Shown: piece by piece, positions 1 through 8,237 of the stretch | How the letters are laid out: each line of letters begins with the position of its first letter | Position numbering within the stretch: the stretch's first letter is position 1 | Assembly: GCF_013369335.1 (NCBI RefSeq) | Contig: NZ_SZQJ01000005.1 | Location: forward strand, 806,001 to 870,000 | Direction: 5' to 3' | DNA: 64,000 nt | From: Vibrio sp. JPW-9-11-11 | Lineage (GTDB): Bacteria > Pseudomonadota > Gammaproteobacteria > Enterobacterales > Vibrionaceae | The notes under the pieces: model-generated | Told to the model about the DNA's origin: nothing | What the model saw: the letters and a program-made list of their open reading frames with translations, nothing else | The model's database searches: none | Program-made: the position numbers and the translations under genes

Positions 1-247
1 CCAACAATGTCAGGCCGCGTAGATGTGGCTTTTTCGTGTTTTTGCACGCATCTCGAATAGCTTCTACTTCAGCATGCGCAGTGGGATCATTATTCTCTAA
101 AACCCTGTTAACACCTCTTCCCAATATCTCGCCCTTGTCATTGATTACAAACGCCGTGAATGGAATACCTCCAGCATTCACATGCTCCTTTGAGAACTCG
201 ACAACTTTACTCATGCGTTGGTCTATGATGGTATGGTTCTTACACAT
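1..247 (-). CDS. Nucleoside deaminase, partial (3' end outside window)
   Basis: Reading leftward from ATG at 247, 82 codons are visible before the window edge. The protein carries the zinc-binding HAE motif of the cytidine/guanine/tRNA-adenosine deaminase superfamily at residues 58-60 (PTAHAEVEAIR), where His binds zinc and Glu shuttles protons. The second zinc motif (PCxxC) would lie beyond the edge. AGGAAA sits 8 bases before the ATG. It is the last visible gene of the leftward operon that starts near 2652. Free-base deaminases and TadA-like enzymes share this motif, so the substrate is unknown. The family call is firm, the substrate is not. Confidence 0.8.
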   Translation of the reverse strand, partial: MCKNHTIIDQRMSKVVEFSKEHVNAGGIPFTAFVINDKGEILGRGVNRVLENNDPTAHAEVEAIRDACKNTKKPHLRGLTLL

Positions 248-316
248 TATTTATTTCCTGAAAGCCAACCAAATGACAGACCCGAACATTCAGGGTCTGC
301 TCAAGGTGTTATCACA

Positions 317-706
317 TTACTGAATAGCCAGCTTGTGCTCTTTTTCTTGAAGCTTTTCGCTGCTAGAGAGTTTTAGCCAAATAACACCAAAGATGATGAC
401 TGCGAGCCAGAAAGCCTGCGCAAGAGTTAACATCTGGTCGAAGACAAATGCACCGAATACAGAAGCACCGATTGCACCAATCCCAGCCCAAACGGCATAG
501 CCAATACCGACATCAATGGTTTTAAGGCTCACACTCAGGCAATACAAGGTTAACAGGAAGAAAATCGCTGCCGAAACTGACCAACTGACAACAGTAAATG
601 CTTCGCTGCCACCAACACTAAGTGCGTACCCAATTTCAAAGATCCCTGCAAGGATTAACATTAACCATGCATGCGTGTTACTTGATTTCTTAATCGAAGA
701 AGTCAT
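317..706 (-). CDS. Small multidrug resistance (SMR) transporter, subunit 1 of a pair
   Basis: A 129-residue protein with four hydrophobic helices, about 13-33, 40-60, 67-87 and 94-112. The membrane-embedded glutamate of helix 1 is in LAGIFEIGYAL (E23). The third helix reads GIGYAVWAGIGAIGAS and the end of helix 4 IWLKLSSS, which resembles the SugE/Gdx branch more than EmrE. It has about 15 extra residues at the N terminus and a charged C-terminal tail compared with the usual 105-110. It follows a second SMR gene by 45 bases with its own AAGGA site, so the two may work as a hetero-oligomer as in EbrAB, YkkCD or MdtIJ. The substrate cannot be read from sequence. Confidence 0.85.
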   Translation of the reverse strand: MTSSIKKSSNTHAWLMLILAGIFEIGYALSVGGSEAFTVVSWSVSAAIFFLLTLYCLSVSLKTIDVGIGYAVWAGIGAIGASVFGAFVFDQMLTLAQAFWLAVIIFGVIWLKLSSSEKLQEKEHKLAIQ

Positions 707-751
707 ATTTATTTCCTTTTAAATAATGTGAATTTTGTTTGAGTTAACGCT

Positions 752-1075
752 TTATGCTGCTCCGCTCATACGCAGCCCAACCACACCACCAATAACGAAG
801 GTAATTCCAAGTAGCTTTTTGACGTTAAACCGTTCATTGAAGAACATCGCACCTAATATGACGATCCCTACACCAGCTGTAGATGTCCAAATCGAATAGC
901 CAACACCTACATCAAAATCGAGTAAGGCAAGGCTCAAGAAGAATGTCGCGATTGCACCACTAATGAGTGTTGCAGCCGTCCAGCCTGGGTGTCTGAAGCC
1001 CTTCGCATTACCAGCAGAAATAGCTACAGCAATTTCGAAGATGACCGCAGATCCTAGATATATCCAACTTAACAT
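752..1075 (-). CDS. Small multidrug resistance (SMR) transporter, subunit 2 of a pair
   Basis: A 107-residue, four-helix protein of normal SMR length. The conserved membrane glutamate lies in AVIFEIAVAIS (E14), helix 3 contains GVGYSIWTSTAGVG, and helix 4 ends GVVGLRMSG. It lacks the lysine that usually follows helix 1 in SugE/EmrE proteins, as does its neighbour, which fits a paired rather than a stand-alone transporter. AGGAG lies 7 bases before the ATG. It sits between the DsbA-like gene and the other SMR gene in a closely spaced leftward operon. No guanidine riboswitch was seen in front of it. Confidence 0.85.
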   Translation of the reverse strand: MLSWIYLGSAVIFEIAVAISAGNAKGFRHPGWTAATLISGAIATFFLSLALLDFDVGVGYSIWTSTAGVGIVILGAMFFNERFNVKKLLGITFVIGGVVGLRMSGAA

Positions 1076-1126
1076 TTCACTTCTCCTAATTTATCTTTTA
1101 TTACAGTACGTTATTGAAATATGAAC

Positions 1127-1714
1127 TTAGAGTTCCTTAAGGGCTTTTCTAAATTCGTCTGGGTTTGGCACACCGGTAAATTTCTTTTTACCGACAATGA
1201 TTGTGGGAACCGAACTGATCTTTGCTTCCTCCACCGCATGACGTTGAGCTGCCTTGTGAGTAAGCAGGTAAATGTCTTCATCCAAAGCGGTAAGCACTTC
1301 GTTCTTATCGAGGCCAATTTCTGCCGCAATCTCAACTAGGACATCTATGTCACCGATGTTCTTGTTTTGTTGAAAAAAGGCCTCCATGGTCGCAATGTTG
1401 AACTCGTGGCCTTTGCCTTGCTGTTCTGCCATTGCAAAGATCTGAAACGCTTTGTCAGTTCTTGGTTGTGGTGAAATGGTAGGTAGCTTGATTGACACCC
1501 CCAGCTTTTCTGCCGTTGGATAGACCGACCGTTTCCAAATATCAGGGAGATAAGGATCTTCCGGACGAAGCGTCGGAACCGGATAAGGCCTTAATTCGAA
1601 TGGGCGCCAACGGATACTGACGTCTTCATCTTTGATAAGATCGTGAATCGCATGTTCTGCCAACAGGCAGTACGGGCACACAAGATCCGTATAGATGTCG
1701 ATTGTTTTCTCCAT
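1127..1714 (-). CDS. DsbA-family oxidoreductase (FrnE-like)
   Basis: A 195-residue cytoplasmic protein without a signal peptide. It has the thioredoxin-fold active site CPYC at residues 13-16 and the cis-proline loop SSVPT (P170) that faces it, with the helical insertion typical of DsbA/FrnE proteins between them. FrnE relatives act as thiol-disulfide oxidoreductases or isomerases, and some members of the fold are glutathione-dependent isomerases. AAGGA precedes the ATG. The gene lies 23 bases after the chimeric ligase/transglutaminase gene and 51 bases before the SMR pair, so it is probably co-transcribed under the divergent MarR regulator. The substrate is unknown. Confidence 0.85.
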   Translation of the reverse strand: MEKTIDIYTDLVCPYCLLAEHAIHDLIKDEDVSIRWRPFELRPYPVPTLRPEDPYLPDIWKRSVYPTAEKLGVSIKLPTISPQPRTDKAFQIFAMAEQQGKGHEFNIATMEAFFQQNKNIGDIDVLVEIAAEIGLDKNEVLTALDEDIYLLTHKAAQRHAVEEAKISSVPTIIVGKKKFTGVPNPDEFRKALKEL

Positions 1715-1737
1715 GATGCTTTCCTTAACTTGTAAAT

Positions 1738-2652
1738 CTATAAAGATGCTGGCCTAGAAATTGTTTTGGGGACTTTACCGCTAGGAGTGACCATTTTGGG
1801 ATGATAGGCGTCCACAAGTTTTATCAGCTCTGTTGGTACTGGGTTCTCAAACACCTCTGGTGAACCAAGATAGTTCATCTCACTATCGTTCTTGTATGGT
1901 TGCGCAATAGCGTCCGATACTCCATCAAATTCAAGAGGTTCTATGGCATACAGTTGGCAAAGTAACTTGTTGAATACTGGTGAAACCTTTAACCATTTGC
2001 CGTTCACTTTGACTTCGTTGTACCAGTGCAAGAAAACCTCTCCCCCGACTGAAAGTGTTGCCCGTACATCAAGGAGGCTAAGGTCAAAATTAAGAGGTGC
2101 GTACCTCAGAACTTTGCTGGCATGACCAAGATCAAAGAATGACTCTGCCCAGCAAAGAAATGCGCTAACGCCTGCTTCACTGAGGCAAACGACCTTTGGA
2201 ATACCGGTTGTACCAGACGTTGTCAGCATAAGTGGAGAAGCTTTTAACAATGTAGAGCTTTGATTGATTTCAGTTTTTTCTGACTGAATCATTGATACAG
2301 AGATTCTTGCATTTCCAGAAATACGCTGAGCACTTACTTCACAAGACACACCAGCTTTGGAGAAAACGCCTGGTTTAACAGCACTACCGAGGTCAGGTGA
2401 TAATACTAGAGTTGTGTGACCTCGCTCTCCCAATGCAATCATCAGAGCCAAAGTATCCACCGTCTTTCTTGCCGCAACAGCGACTGGCGTGTGTTCAACG
2501 AGATAATGTTTCTCTAGTTCGGAGTTGTACTCACTGATCAGTAAGACTAATTCCTGATAGGTCCAGTTTTTGTCATCAGTAATGACAGCTACACCATTTG
2601 GTCTTTGCTCAGCATTTGTCCTTAACGAAGTAATTAATGTCCGTAATTTCAT
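1738..2652 (-). CDS. Chimeric ORF: N-terminal half of an AMP-forming ligase joined to C-terminal part of a transglutaminase-like protein
   Basis: The first two thirds (to about residue 211 of the longest reading) are the N-terminal part of an ANL-superfamily adenylating enzyme: P-loop TTSGTTGIPKVV and the later motif FDLSLLDVRATLSVGG. Homologues continue for another 250-300 residues. Here the sequence changes at about base 2030 into HWYNEVKVNGKWLKV followed by LEFDGVSDA, the His-containing C-terminal part of transglutaminase-like proteins, with no catalytic Cys segment. Both halves are therefore truncated and neither should be active alone. An in-frame deletion fusing two neighbouring genes is the simplest reading. 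ATG 2652 has AGGA close upstream; GTG 2664 is the alternative start. It is the first gene of the leftward operon. Confidence 0.7.
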   Translation of the reverse strand: MKLRTLITSLRTNAEQRPNGVAVITDDKNWTYQELVLLISEYNSELEKHYLVEHTPVAVAARKTVDTLALMIALGERGHTTLVLSPDLGSAVKPGVFSKAGVSCEVSAQRISGNARISVSMIQSEKTEINQSSTLLKASPLMLTTSGTTGIPKVVCLSEAGVSAFLCWAESFFDLGHASKVLRYAPLNFDLSLLDVRATLSVGGEVFLHWYNEVKVNGKWLKVSPVFNKLLCQLYAIEPLEFDGVSDAIAQPYKNDSEMNYLGSPEVFENPVPTELIKLVDAYHPKMVTPSGKVPKTISRPASL

Positions 2653-2677
2653 TTTCCTAGTCACTTTTATAAACTTG

Positions 2678-2740
2678 TTGCATGTGCAAGCATATTACTA
2701 ACAAAAAACAACTCGTCAATATGCTTGTACATACATGCAA
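2678..2740. promoter_or_regulatory. Putative MarR operator pair upstream of the leftward operon
   Basis: Two related elements face each other. One is TTGCATGTGCAAGCATAT at 2678-2695. The other runs 2719-2740 and contains GCTTGTACATACATGCA (2723-2739). Read on the opposite strand, the second is the first with four bases inserted. The right-hand core recurs, inverted and without mismatch, at 2966-2982 in front of the MarR gene. Position just upstream of the first operon gene supports autoregulated control of the divergent unit; the assignment to this MarR is inference. Confidence 0.6.
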
Positions 2741-2965
2741 CTTCAAAAAAATTAATGACTTCCCAAGTGAGAATTTGATTTTTACAACCAGAAATTAAAA
2801 AATCTTTATTAAAAACAACTGCATAAATCACTCTATGTTTCAGGAAAGAATCTCCATAAACAACTAAAACACCGGAATATAAGCAAAAATAAAACTGAAT
2901 ATTCCTTTTATAGTGCGGTAGAGTTCACAAAACCTCGCTTACTGTTATAATTTGATTGACACATA

Positions 2966-2982
2966 TGCATGTATGTACAAGC
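2966..2982. promoter_or_regulatory. Putative MarR operator in front of the regulator gene
   Basis: TGCATGTATGTACAAGC is the exact reverse complement of 2723-2739, so the divergent intergenic region carries the same 17-base word in both orientations 243 bases apart. It ends 63 bases before the chosen ATG of the MarR gene, the usual place for an autoregulatory site. Confidence 0.6.
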
Positions 2983-3045
2983 TAAATCGTGATTAAAGAA
3001 CTAATTTCCAGCAAATACCCTCTAACAATATTCAAGGAAATCAAT

Positions 3046-3471
3046 ATGATACCTAAAAGTACGCTTTGGCTAAGGGTCAAAATAATTGTCGACAGTGTTG
3101 AAAACCAAATAGCAAAAGTGTTGCAAAGAGAACATGGTCTTGGCTTAACGGAATACAGAGCTTTGAAGTTACTTTCTGAGTCTGAAAATTCGGAATTGAG
3201 GATGCAAGAGTTAGCCAAGCTTCTCGGATTAAACCAAAGCTCGGTAACTCGCCTTGTCGAAAGACTTGAAAAAGGCGGGTATACAATTCGCGATATATGC
3301 CCGAAAGACAAACGTGGGGTGTACACCGTTTTAACAGGACGAGGACGGGAGATCCAAGAGAAGGTAGGGAAACATTTCACAACATACCTAAATAATGCAC
3401 TAGATTCCGTTGCCTCAGAAGACGACAATAAGATCGTAGTGGACTGCTTGCGAAACATCACAAAGGAATGA
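3046..3471 (+). CDS. MarR-family transcriptional regulator
   Basis: A 141-residue winged-helix regulator. The recognition region MQELAKLLGLNQSSVTRLV (about 55-73) is followed by the wing signature DKRGVYTVLTGRGRE (about 89-103), with dimerisation helices at both ends. ATG 3046 is preferred because AAGGAA lies 6 bases before it; a GTG at 2989 is in frame but would overlap the operator area. The gene is divergent from the ligase/DsbA/SMR/deaminase operon and shares an inverted 17-base repeat with it, so it probably represses that operon and itself until a small ligand, perhaps an exported compound, binds. Confidence 0.88.
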   Translation: MIPKSTLWLRVKIIVDSVENQIAKVLQREHGLGLTEYRALKLLSESENSELRMQELAKLLGLNQSSVTRLVERLEKGGYTIRDICPKDKRGVYTVLTGRGREIQEKVGKHFTTYLNNALDSVASEDDNKIVVDCLRNITKE

Positions 3472-3600
3472 TAATCGCAATTTTATTATGTAGTTAAACG
3501 CTGATCGACTAGTTTTCTGGTGGAGGGCAGCTAAGGATCGGTGGCTCTCTTTTAGTCGTTATCTGGTTGCAATAAAATGTTCGGTTGCTAAGACTTTCAA

Positions 3601-3633
3601 AGAGATGGGGTTCAAATCCCTATCTCTCCGCCA
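3601..3633 (+). other. tRNA-Ser 3' fragment, likely island attachment site
   Basis: The last part of a serine tRNA is present: T stem and loop around GGGTTCAAATCCC, the acceptor strand TCTCTCC, then G and an encoded CCA ending at 3633. The D arm, anticodon arm and 5' acceptor strand are absent; the preceding 120 bases do not fold as tRNA by eye. A terminator follows at once. Islands that integrate into tRNA genes leave exactly such a 3' copy at their far end, so the material to the left (the MarR cluster) is inferred to be island and that to the right core. The intact tRNA-Ser and an integrase would lie left of the window. Confidence 0.75.
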
Positions 3634-3642
3634 CTTTCAGTG

Positions 3643-3674
3643 AAAAGGCCGCTAAGAAATTAGCGGCCTTTTTC
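3643..3674 (+). terminator. Rho-independent terminator after tRNA-Ser fragment
   Basis: Perfect stem AAAAGGCCGCTAA / TTAGCGGCCTTTTT with a 4-6-base loop and T run. It probably served the original tRNA-Ser gene before the island entered. The following 163 bases up to the diguanylate cyclase hold nothing recognised. Confidence 0.85.
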
Positions 3675-3837
3675 GTTTGCAGCTATTTTAAGCTTTTGTT
3701 TCCGAGGGTGTACTACTTGAACTGATATCTCTAGGCACAAAAGTTGATATGACATACAAAAAGCACCTCGACTCTCACCTCCTGCTACCAAAATTTGAAC
3801 TAATATCCCATAATTGATATCTATATTAATAATTTAA

Positions 3838-4968
3838 TTGAGCACGCATTTGTATAAGCAAAAACGCCTTGAGTTCGAACTTTATTCAAACGCCAGCGGC
3901 ACTTTGTACTCACACTCGCTTTTCGGCTTAATCGCCGTCATTCTTCTATGGCCCTATCAAGATGCATGGCTACTCGTAATATGGCTTGGCTGTTTGTGGG
4001 GCAATATTGCCGTCAGAGGGCTGTTTGTTTGGCGCTGGTTACGTGCCACGAAAGCCGAACGCAACCCACCTCGCATGGCATTGATGGCTAAGCTCACCTC
4101 TTTAGTCAATGGCATTATTTGGCCTGTCTCCCTGCTGTTTCTTGATTTACACCTCTACCCAATTGAATCCATGGTGGTCGTGATTGCTATTCTCGGTCTT
4201 GCCGCAGGCTCTGCGTTTTATGCCAGTTTCATGCTATCTGCTTTCTATATTTCGACTACCGCGTATCTTCTCAGTCTCGGCGTGTTTTTTGCCGCTCAAA
4301 ATGAAATGTATGGTTATTTAACCGCATTAGGCTTGGTAACAATTTGGCTGATGCTTCACTCGCAAGCCAAGCACTCACATAGTGTGTACCAAAAGTATTT
4401 AAGTAATGATGAAAGAAACCAAGAGCTGATGGCGCGTCTTGAAAAACTCAGCCTGACCGACCAAGTCACGCAACTGAGCAATCGACATTTTTATGCGCAG
4501 GTTGCGGAGAAAATCTGGCTCCAGCACGCCAGACATAATCAAGCGCTGTCCTTTTTGATGGTTGACCTAGATAACTTTAAGCACGTAAATGATGCCTACG
4601 GGCATCGGGTTGGCGACGATTTACTGAATCAGGTTGGACAAATACTCAAAAGCCATACTCGTAGAACTGACTACCTATTTCGCTGGGGTGGCGACGAGTT
4701 TTTAGTTATCCTTCCTTGTACAAGCGCCGACGAAAGCCTTAAAGTCGCAGAGAAAGTCAAACATGCACTTGAGCAGCATTGTCATAGTGTCCATAACAGA
4801 CAGGTTAGCGTAACAGCCAGTTTGGGGACGTACAGCTGTTTTCCACAGCTTGGTAATTCTATCGCGGGTGCGATTGATTTGGCCGATCTGGCCCTGCTTA
4901 GAGCGAAGAAGTCCGGTCGCAATACTGTCTCTTCCTATACACAAGTCGAGCATGCCTCTCTAGGTTAA
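3838..4968 (+). CDS. Membrane-bound diguanylate cyclase (GGDEF)
   Basis: A 376-residue protein with about six membrane segments between residues 25 and 175, a short linker helix, then a GGDEF domain from about 205. The active-site motif GGDEF is at 284-288, and the inhibitory I-site RRTD (275-278) lies exactly five residues before it, so it should make cyclic di-GMP and be feedback-inhibited. The N-terminal part resembles MASE-type integral membrane sensors, but I cannot name the class. The frame opens with a stop codon followed directly by TTG at 3838 and there is no clear ribosome site, so the start is uncertain. It stands alone to the right of the island boundary. Confidence 0.85.
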   Translation: MSTHLYKQKRLEFELYSNASGTLYSHSLFGLIAVILLWPYQDAWLLVIWLGCLWGNIAVRGLFVWRWLRATKAERNPPRMALMAKLTSLVNGIIWPVSLLFLDLHLYPIESMVVVIAILGLAAGSAFYASFMLSAFYISTTAYLLSLGVFFAAQNEMYGYLTALGLVTIWLMLHSQAKHSHSVYQKYLSNDERNQELMARLEKLSLTDQVTQLSNRHFYAQVAEKIWLQHARHNQALSFLMVDLDNFKHVNDAYGHRVGDDLLNQVGQILKSHTRRTDYLFRWGGDEFLVILPCTSADESLKVAEKVKHALEQHCHSVHNRQVSVTASLGTYSCFPQLGNSIAGAIDLADLALLRAKKSGRNTVSSYTQVEHASLG

Positions 4969-4989
4969 ACGCCCAAACATTCCTGTCCG

Positions 4990-5472
4990 TTAAAGCTGAT
5001 TGATGTCTTCACGCATACCTTGGACATAGCTCCCCAAGTGGTTTGAAAACTGGCCAGCTTCGATTAAATCGAGCAGTTTGCCTTTCAGTTCCTTAGGATA
5101 GACACGCATGTCTTCCAGCAGTGGGATCGGTACCCAGTCGAGCGCTTGAATATAGTTTTCATCATTGAGCCCAACTAGATTACTTAAATGAGGAACGCCC
5201 TCGAACTCGTCAATCAGATAAAAAAACTCGGCGTTATACCGATCTAGGTGGGTTTCATAGAACTCACGAACACAAATGAGTTCACCAACTTCCACCTCTA
5301 GCCCAGCTTCCTCCTTGAACTCACGAATTAAGCATTGCTTAGTGCTTTTATCGTCTACTTCTAATCCTCCGCCTGGTGGTATCCAATACTCACCACTGAA
5401 GTCTTTGACACGCAGTAACAACATAGCACCGTCTCGAATCAGAACGCCCGCAGCGCGAATACGATGTTGCAT
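4990..5472 (-). CDS. Nudix hydrolase
   Basis: A 160-residue Nudix-fold protein. The Nudix box runs from the glycines at 34-36 to REFKEEAGL at 50-58, which supplies the metal-binding glutamates. The earlier glutamate of the GX5E consensus is replaced by Lys42, with Asp40 and Asp41 beside it, so the box is slightly atypical. The family hydrolyses nucleoside diphosphates linked to another group; the substrate is not predictable. A strong AGGGGGAG precedes the ATG. It lies 15 bases... after the deacetylase-like gene and could be transcribed with it. Confidence 0.82.
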   Translation of the reverse strand: MQHRIRAAGVLIRDGAMLLLRVKDFSGEYWIPPGGGLEVDDKSTKQCLIREFKEEAGLEVEVGELICVREFYETHLDRYNAEFFYLIDEFEGVPHLSNLVGLNDENYIQALDWVPIPLLEDMRVYPKELKGKLLDLIEAGQFSNHLGSYVQGMREDINQL

Positions 5473-5486
5473 AACAACTCCCCCTT

Positions 5487-6410
5487 TTACTTTCCATGTA
5501 CTTGAAAAGCGGCCTCTATTAGCTGCATATGGATTGGCACTAATTGCTGATGATCGTTGCGATAACCGCCGCCAACAACACAGGCAAGCGGTAGCTGCTT
5601 TTCCTTAGCCAACGAGAGCATAAAGTGATCACGTTGAGCTATGCCATCAGTCGTCACATTAAAGTACCCCAGTTCGTCATCCTGATGAATATCGACACCT
5701 GCATCGTAAATAATGATGTCGGGCTGATGAAAGTTGACGGCCATAGTCACCACATGGGTAAAAGCCGATAAAAACTCGTCGTCATCGGTCTCACGCGGTA
5801 AGGCGACGTCTAAATCAGAGTCTGGCTTGCGCGCTGGGAAGTTCTTATCACAATGAAATGATAAGGTTACGATCTGATCCGTTTCATTACATAGTGTAGC
5901 CGTCCCATCGCCATGATGCACATCGCTGTCGATAATTAACACCTTATCTACTTCGGGTTGCTGTAGCGCCCGCCTTGCCGCCAATACAAGATCGTTAAAC
6001 AGACAAAAACCACTACCAAAATCATAGTGTGCGTGATGGTAGCCACCGCTTAGGTGAATCGCTAAGCCATGTTGCCACGCTTCGGCCACCGTGCGACATG
6101 TTCCGCCAGCCGACTTGAGCGTGCGTTCAATCAATCGCTCACTCCAGGGAAAACCAACTCTGCGCATTTTCGCCGCCGCCAGTTGCCCGCAGATCAGAGC
6201 CTCGACATATTGACGACAATGGGTCTGTGCCACTTCTTCAACAGAAACAGATTGAGGAGATATGATGCTAAACAAGGCTTGCCAATCCGCATCTTGGGCT
6301 CGACGTTGCTCGATGGCTTGATAGAGCAGACGATATTTATTAATCGGATAACGATGACCATCTGGAAGAGGCAGTTGTGAATAAATGGAATCGTAGATGA
6401 GTGGGATCAT
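5487..6410 (-). CDS. Histone deacetylase / AcuC-AphA family protein
   Basis: A 307-residue member of the arginase-deacetylase fold. Recognisable elements are GGYHHAH (catalytic His pair, about 123-127), IIDSDVHHGDGTA (zinc-ligand Asp and His, about 159-171) and a later DAGVDIHQDD that supplies the third zinc ligand. Bacterial members remove acetyl groups from lysines, acetylpolyamines or other amides; the substrate here is unknown. ATG 6410 is preferred to TTG 6440 because the family begins at this MIPLIY segment. The order deacetylase, topB, grxD, sodB resembles that around V. cholerae VC2042-VC2045, which supports a core location. Confidence 0.85.
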   Translation of the reverse strand: MIPLIYDSIYSQLPLPDGHRYPINKYRLLYQAIEQRRAQDADWQALFSIISPQSVSVEEVAQTHCRQYVEALICGQLAAAKMRRVGFPWSERLIERTLKSAGGTCRTVAEAWQHGLAIHLSGGYHHAHYDFGSGFCLFNDLVLAARRALQQPEVDKVLIIDSDVHHGDGTATLCNETDQIVTLSFHCDKNFPARKPDSDLDVALPRETDDDEFLSAFTHVVTMAVNFHQPDIIIYDAGVDIHQDDELGYFNVTTDGIAQRDHFMLSLAKEKQLPLACVVGGGYRNDHQQLVPIHMQLIEAAFQVHGK

Positions 6411-6514
6411 AATCTGCGTCGTCGGAGAATGTGAGAGCAAATGGTATCACAGTGACGTAGAAATCATGAATCGAGCAGGGTAAGGTTAACCTTATCAACC
6501 TAAGAGGTAATTCT

Positions 6515-7195
6515 ATGCACACCGTATTAATCACAGGCGCTAACCGTGGTATCGGCCTAAGCTTGGTCGAACACTACCTCGATCAAGGCTGGCAAGTTCA
6601 CGCCACGTATCGCTCAGAAACGGATTCACATTCACTACTTGCTATTAGTCATCCACACCTGGTCTGCCATAAACTGGATGTTACCCACTACCAAGAACTC
6701 GACAAGTTGGCTGGCGCTCTCCCTGCCCTCGATTTACTGCTCAATAACGCTGGCTATTATGGCCCCAAAGGTTACGGTTTTGGCAACACAGATGTTGAAG
6801 AGTGGCGAAAAGTGTTTGAGATCAACACCATCGCTCCTTTGAAACTCGTCGAAGCGCTTTACCCTAGTTTGCAACGAGGCCAGATGAAGAAAATCGCTTG
6901 CCTCTCTTCCAAAGTCGGCAGTATGACGGAAAACACATCGGGGGGTGGTTATCTCTATCGTTCGTCAAAAGCGGCGCTCAATTCGGTAGTCAAAAGCTTG
7001 AGTAATGACCTAAGCAAAGAGGGATATACCGTTTTAGCACTGCACCCGGGCTGGGTAAAAACGGCCATGGGCGGGCCCAACGCTCTGATCGATACATCGA
7101 CGGCGGTTCAAGGGCTGACAAGAGTCATTGAGCAAGCGACTCAGCTTAGCACAGGTCAGTTCTTCAACTACGATGGTTCGAGTATTCCTTGGTGA
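6515..7195 (+). CDS. SDR family oxidoreductase
   Basis: A 226-residue Rossmann-fold enzyme. The nucleotide motif TGANRGIG is at 7-14, NNAG near 80, and the catalytic Tyr-Lys pair is in YRSSKAAL (about 148-155), preceded by the Ser-rich strand CLSSKVGS. All catalytic residues are present, so it should be an active NAD(P)H-dependent oxidoreductase, resembling C-factor/sniffer-type SDRs; the substrate is unknown. AGAGG lies 7 bases before the ATG. It is divergent from the deacetylase gene and followed after 65 bases by a lipoprotein gene. Confidence 0.85.
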   Translation: MHTVLITGANRGIGLSLVEHYLDQGWQVHATYRSETDSHSLLAISHPHLVCHKLDVTHYQELDKLAGALPALDLLLNNAGYYGPKGYGFGNTDVEEWRKVFEINTIAPLKLVEALYPSLQRGQMKKIACLSSKVGSMTENTSGGGYLYRSSKAALNSVVKSLSNDLSKEGYTVLALHPGWVKTAMGGPNALIDTSTAVQGLTRVIEQATQLSTGQFFNYDGSSIPW

Positions 7196-7259
7196 GCGAT
7201 TGGCGCTCTTATTGCGTAACAAGATGAGGCAATAAGCAAAGAAACGAGAGGCGAAAGTA

Positions 7260-8237
7260 TTGGTTAGATTGTGCGTGTTGCTGCTTGCGAGTTCAGTACT
7301 CATTCTGGTCGGTTGCCAGCCGAGCAGCCCTGATTCGATGTTTGATGACTACCTCACGCGAGTCGCTCGGGTGCAAAGTGCGCCTACAGTCGATATCGCG
7401 TCGGATGAACAGATCACTTTGCCTCGTAAGCGACACCTTTACATCGATATTCCAACTTTGTCTATTGGCTTACTCGACAGTTATCAGCTTAGGCAGTGCG
7501 GACTTTTTAACCTCATCGCTGAACGGAATTCGGTGTTAGGCAAAGTTGCCGATGAATTTCATAACTATGACTATCAGCGTGACATTCTCAAAGGGCTATC
7601 ACACTGTCTCGAGCATGACGATATCGAGCCATTGCTCAAGACGACACTGATTGAGATAGCAAAGCAAAAACGGACTCAACTGGCCTTACATCAATGGAAC
7701 CTCATCTATACCAGCGCGGCGATGCAAGCACAGCTCAACGGGTCGCAGTGGCTAAGTCGCGATCTCGGCCAAAGCGTCTCGGCGGTGAATCAAGCGCTTG
7801 GTCAGATAGCAGCAGCCTTTGATGGGCAAGGTGACGCTATTGCCAAAGCCCAAGAAGTATTAGATAAACAGCCCATCATTGGCCGCCTTAACTACTCCTT
7901 AGCGCAAGCGACTCGGCATCTCAATCGTGTCACCCATCAACTCTACGCGTACGACCAACATATCGTCTGTAAGAAAAACCGTGACAAAACCAAATTTAAC
8001 TATTTGAACAATGTGTTTGAGCAGCAATATGTTACCAAAGTACAACCTTATCTAGCCCAGCTCGACACCTATTACCAGACACTGTCGCCAAATTTAGCGC
8101 TGTTTGAGCCCAAGCCTAACATTCACACTTATGTCTATCCACTGGAACGCCATCACCGCGAGTTTCGTCATGCGACTCGTCAACATATTGAATATTGGCA
8201 ACAGCTATTTAAGCGCTGTGGACGAAAAGTTGGCTAA
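7260..8237 (+). CDS. DUF3080-like lipoprotein
   Basis: A 325-residue protein with a lipoprotein signal: a short basic start, hydrophobic stretch and lipobox LVGC at about residues 17-20. The rest is mostly helical and rich in Gln, Leu and Tyr, with no enzyme motif that I recognise. I place it in the DUF3080 family from memory of Vibrio gene order beside topB; this is a moderate call. The start is TTG 7260, with GAGAGGCG about 8 bases upstream; no ATG is available before the signal peptide. It converges with topB, overlapping its end by four bases. Confidence 0.65.
   Translation: MVRLCVLLLASSVLILVGCQPSSPDSMFDDYLTRVARVQSAPTVDIASDEQITLPRKRHLYIDIPTLSIGLLDSYQLRQCGLFNLIAERNSVLGKVADEFHNYDYQRDILKGLSHCLEHDDIEPLLKTTLIEIAKQKRTQLALHQWNLIYTSAAMQAQLNGSQWLSRDLGQSVSAVNQALGQIAAAFDGQGDAIAKAQEVLDKQPIIGRLNYSLAQATRHLNRVTHQLYAYDQHIVCKKNRDKTKFNYLNNVFEQQYVTKVQPYLAQLDTYYQTLSPNLALFEPKPNIHTYVYPLERHHREFRHATRQHIEYWQQLFKRCGRKVG

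Noticed and set aside
36..323. Plus-strand open frame over the partial deaminase
   Set aside because: Antisense to a clear HAE-motif deaminase.
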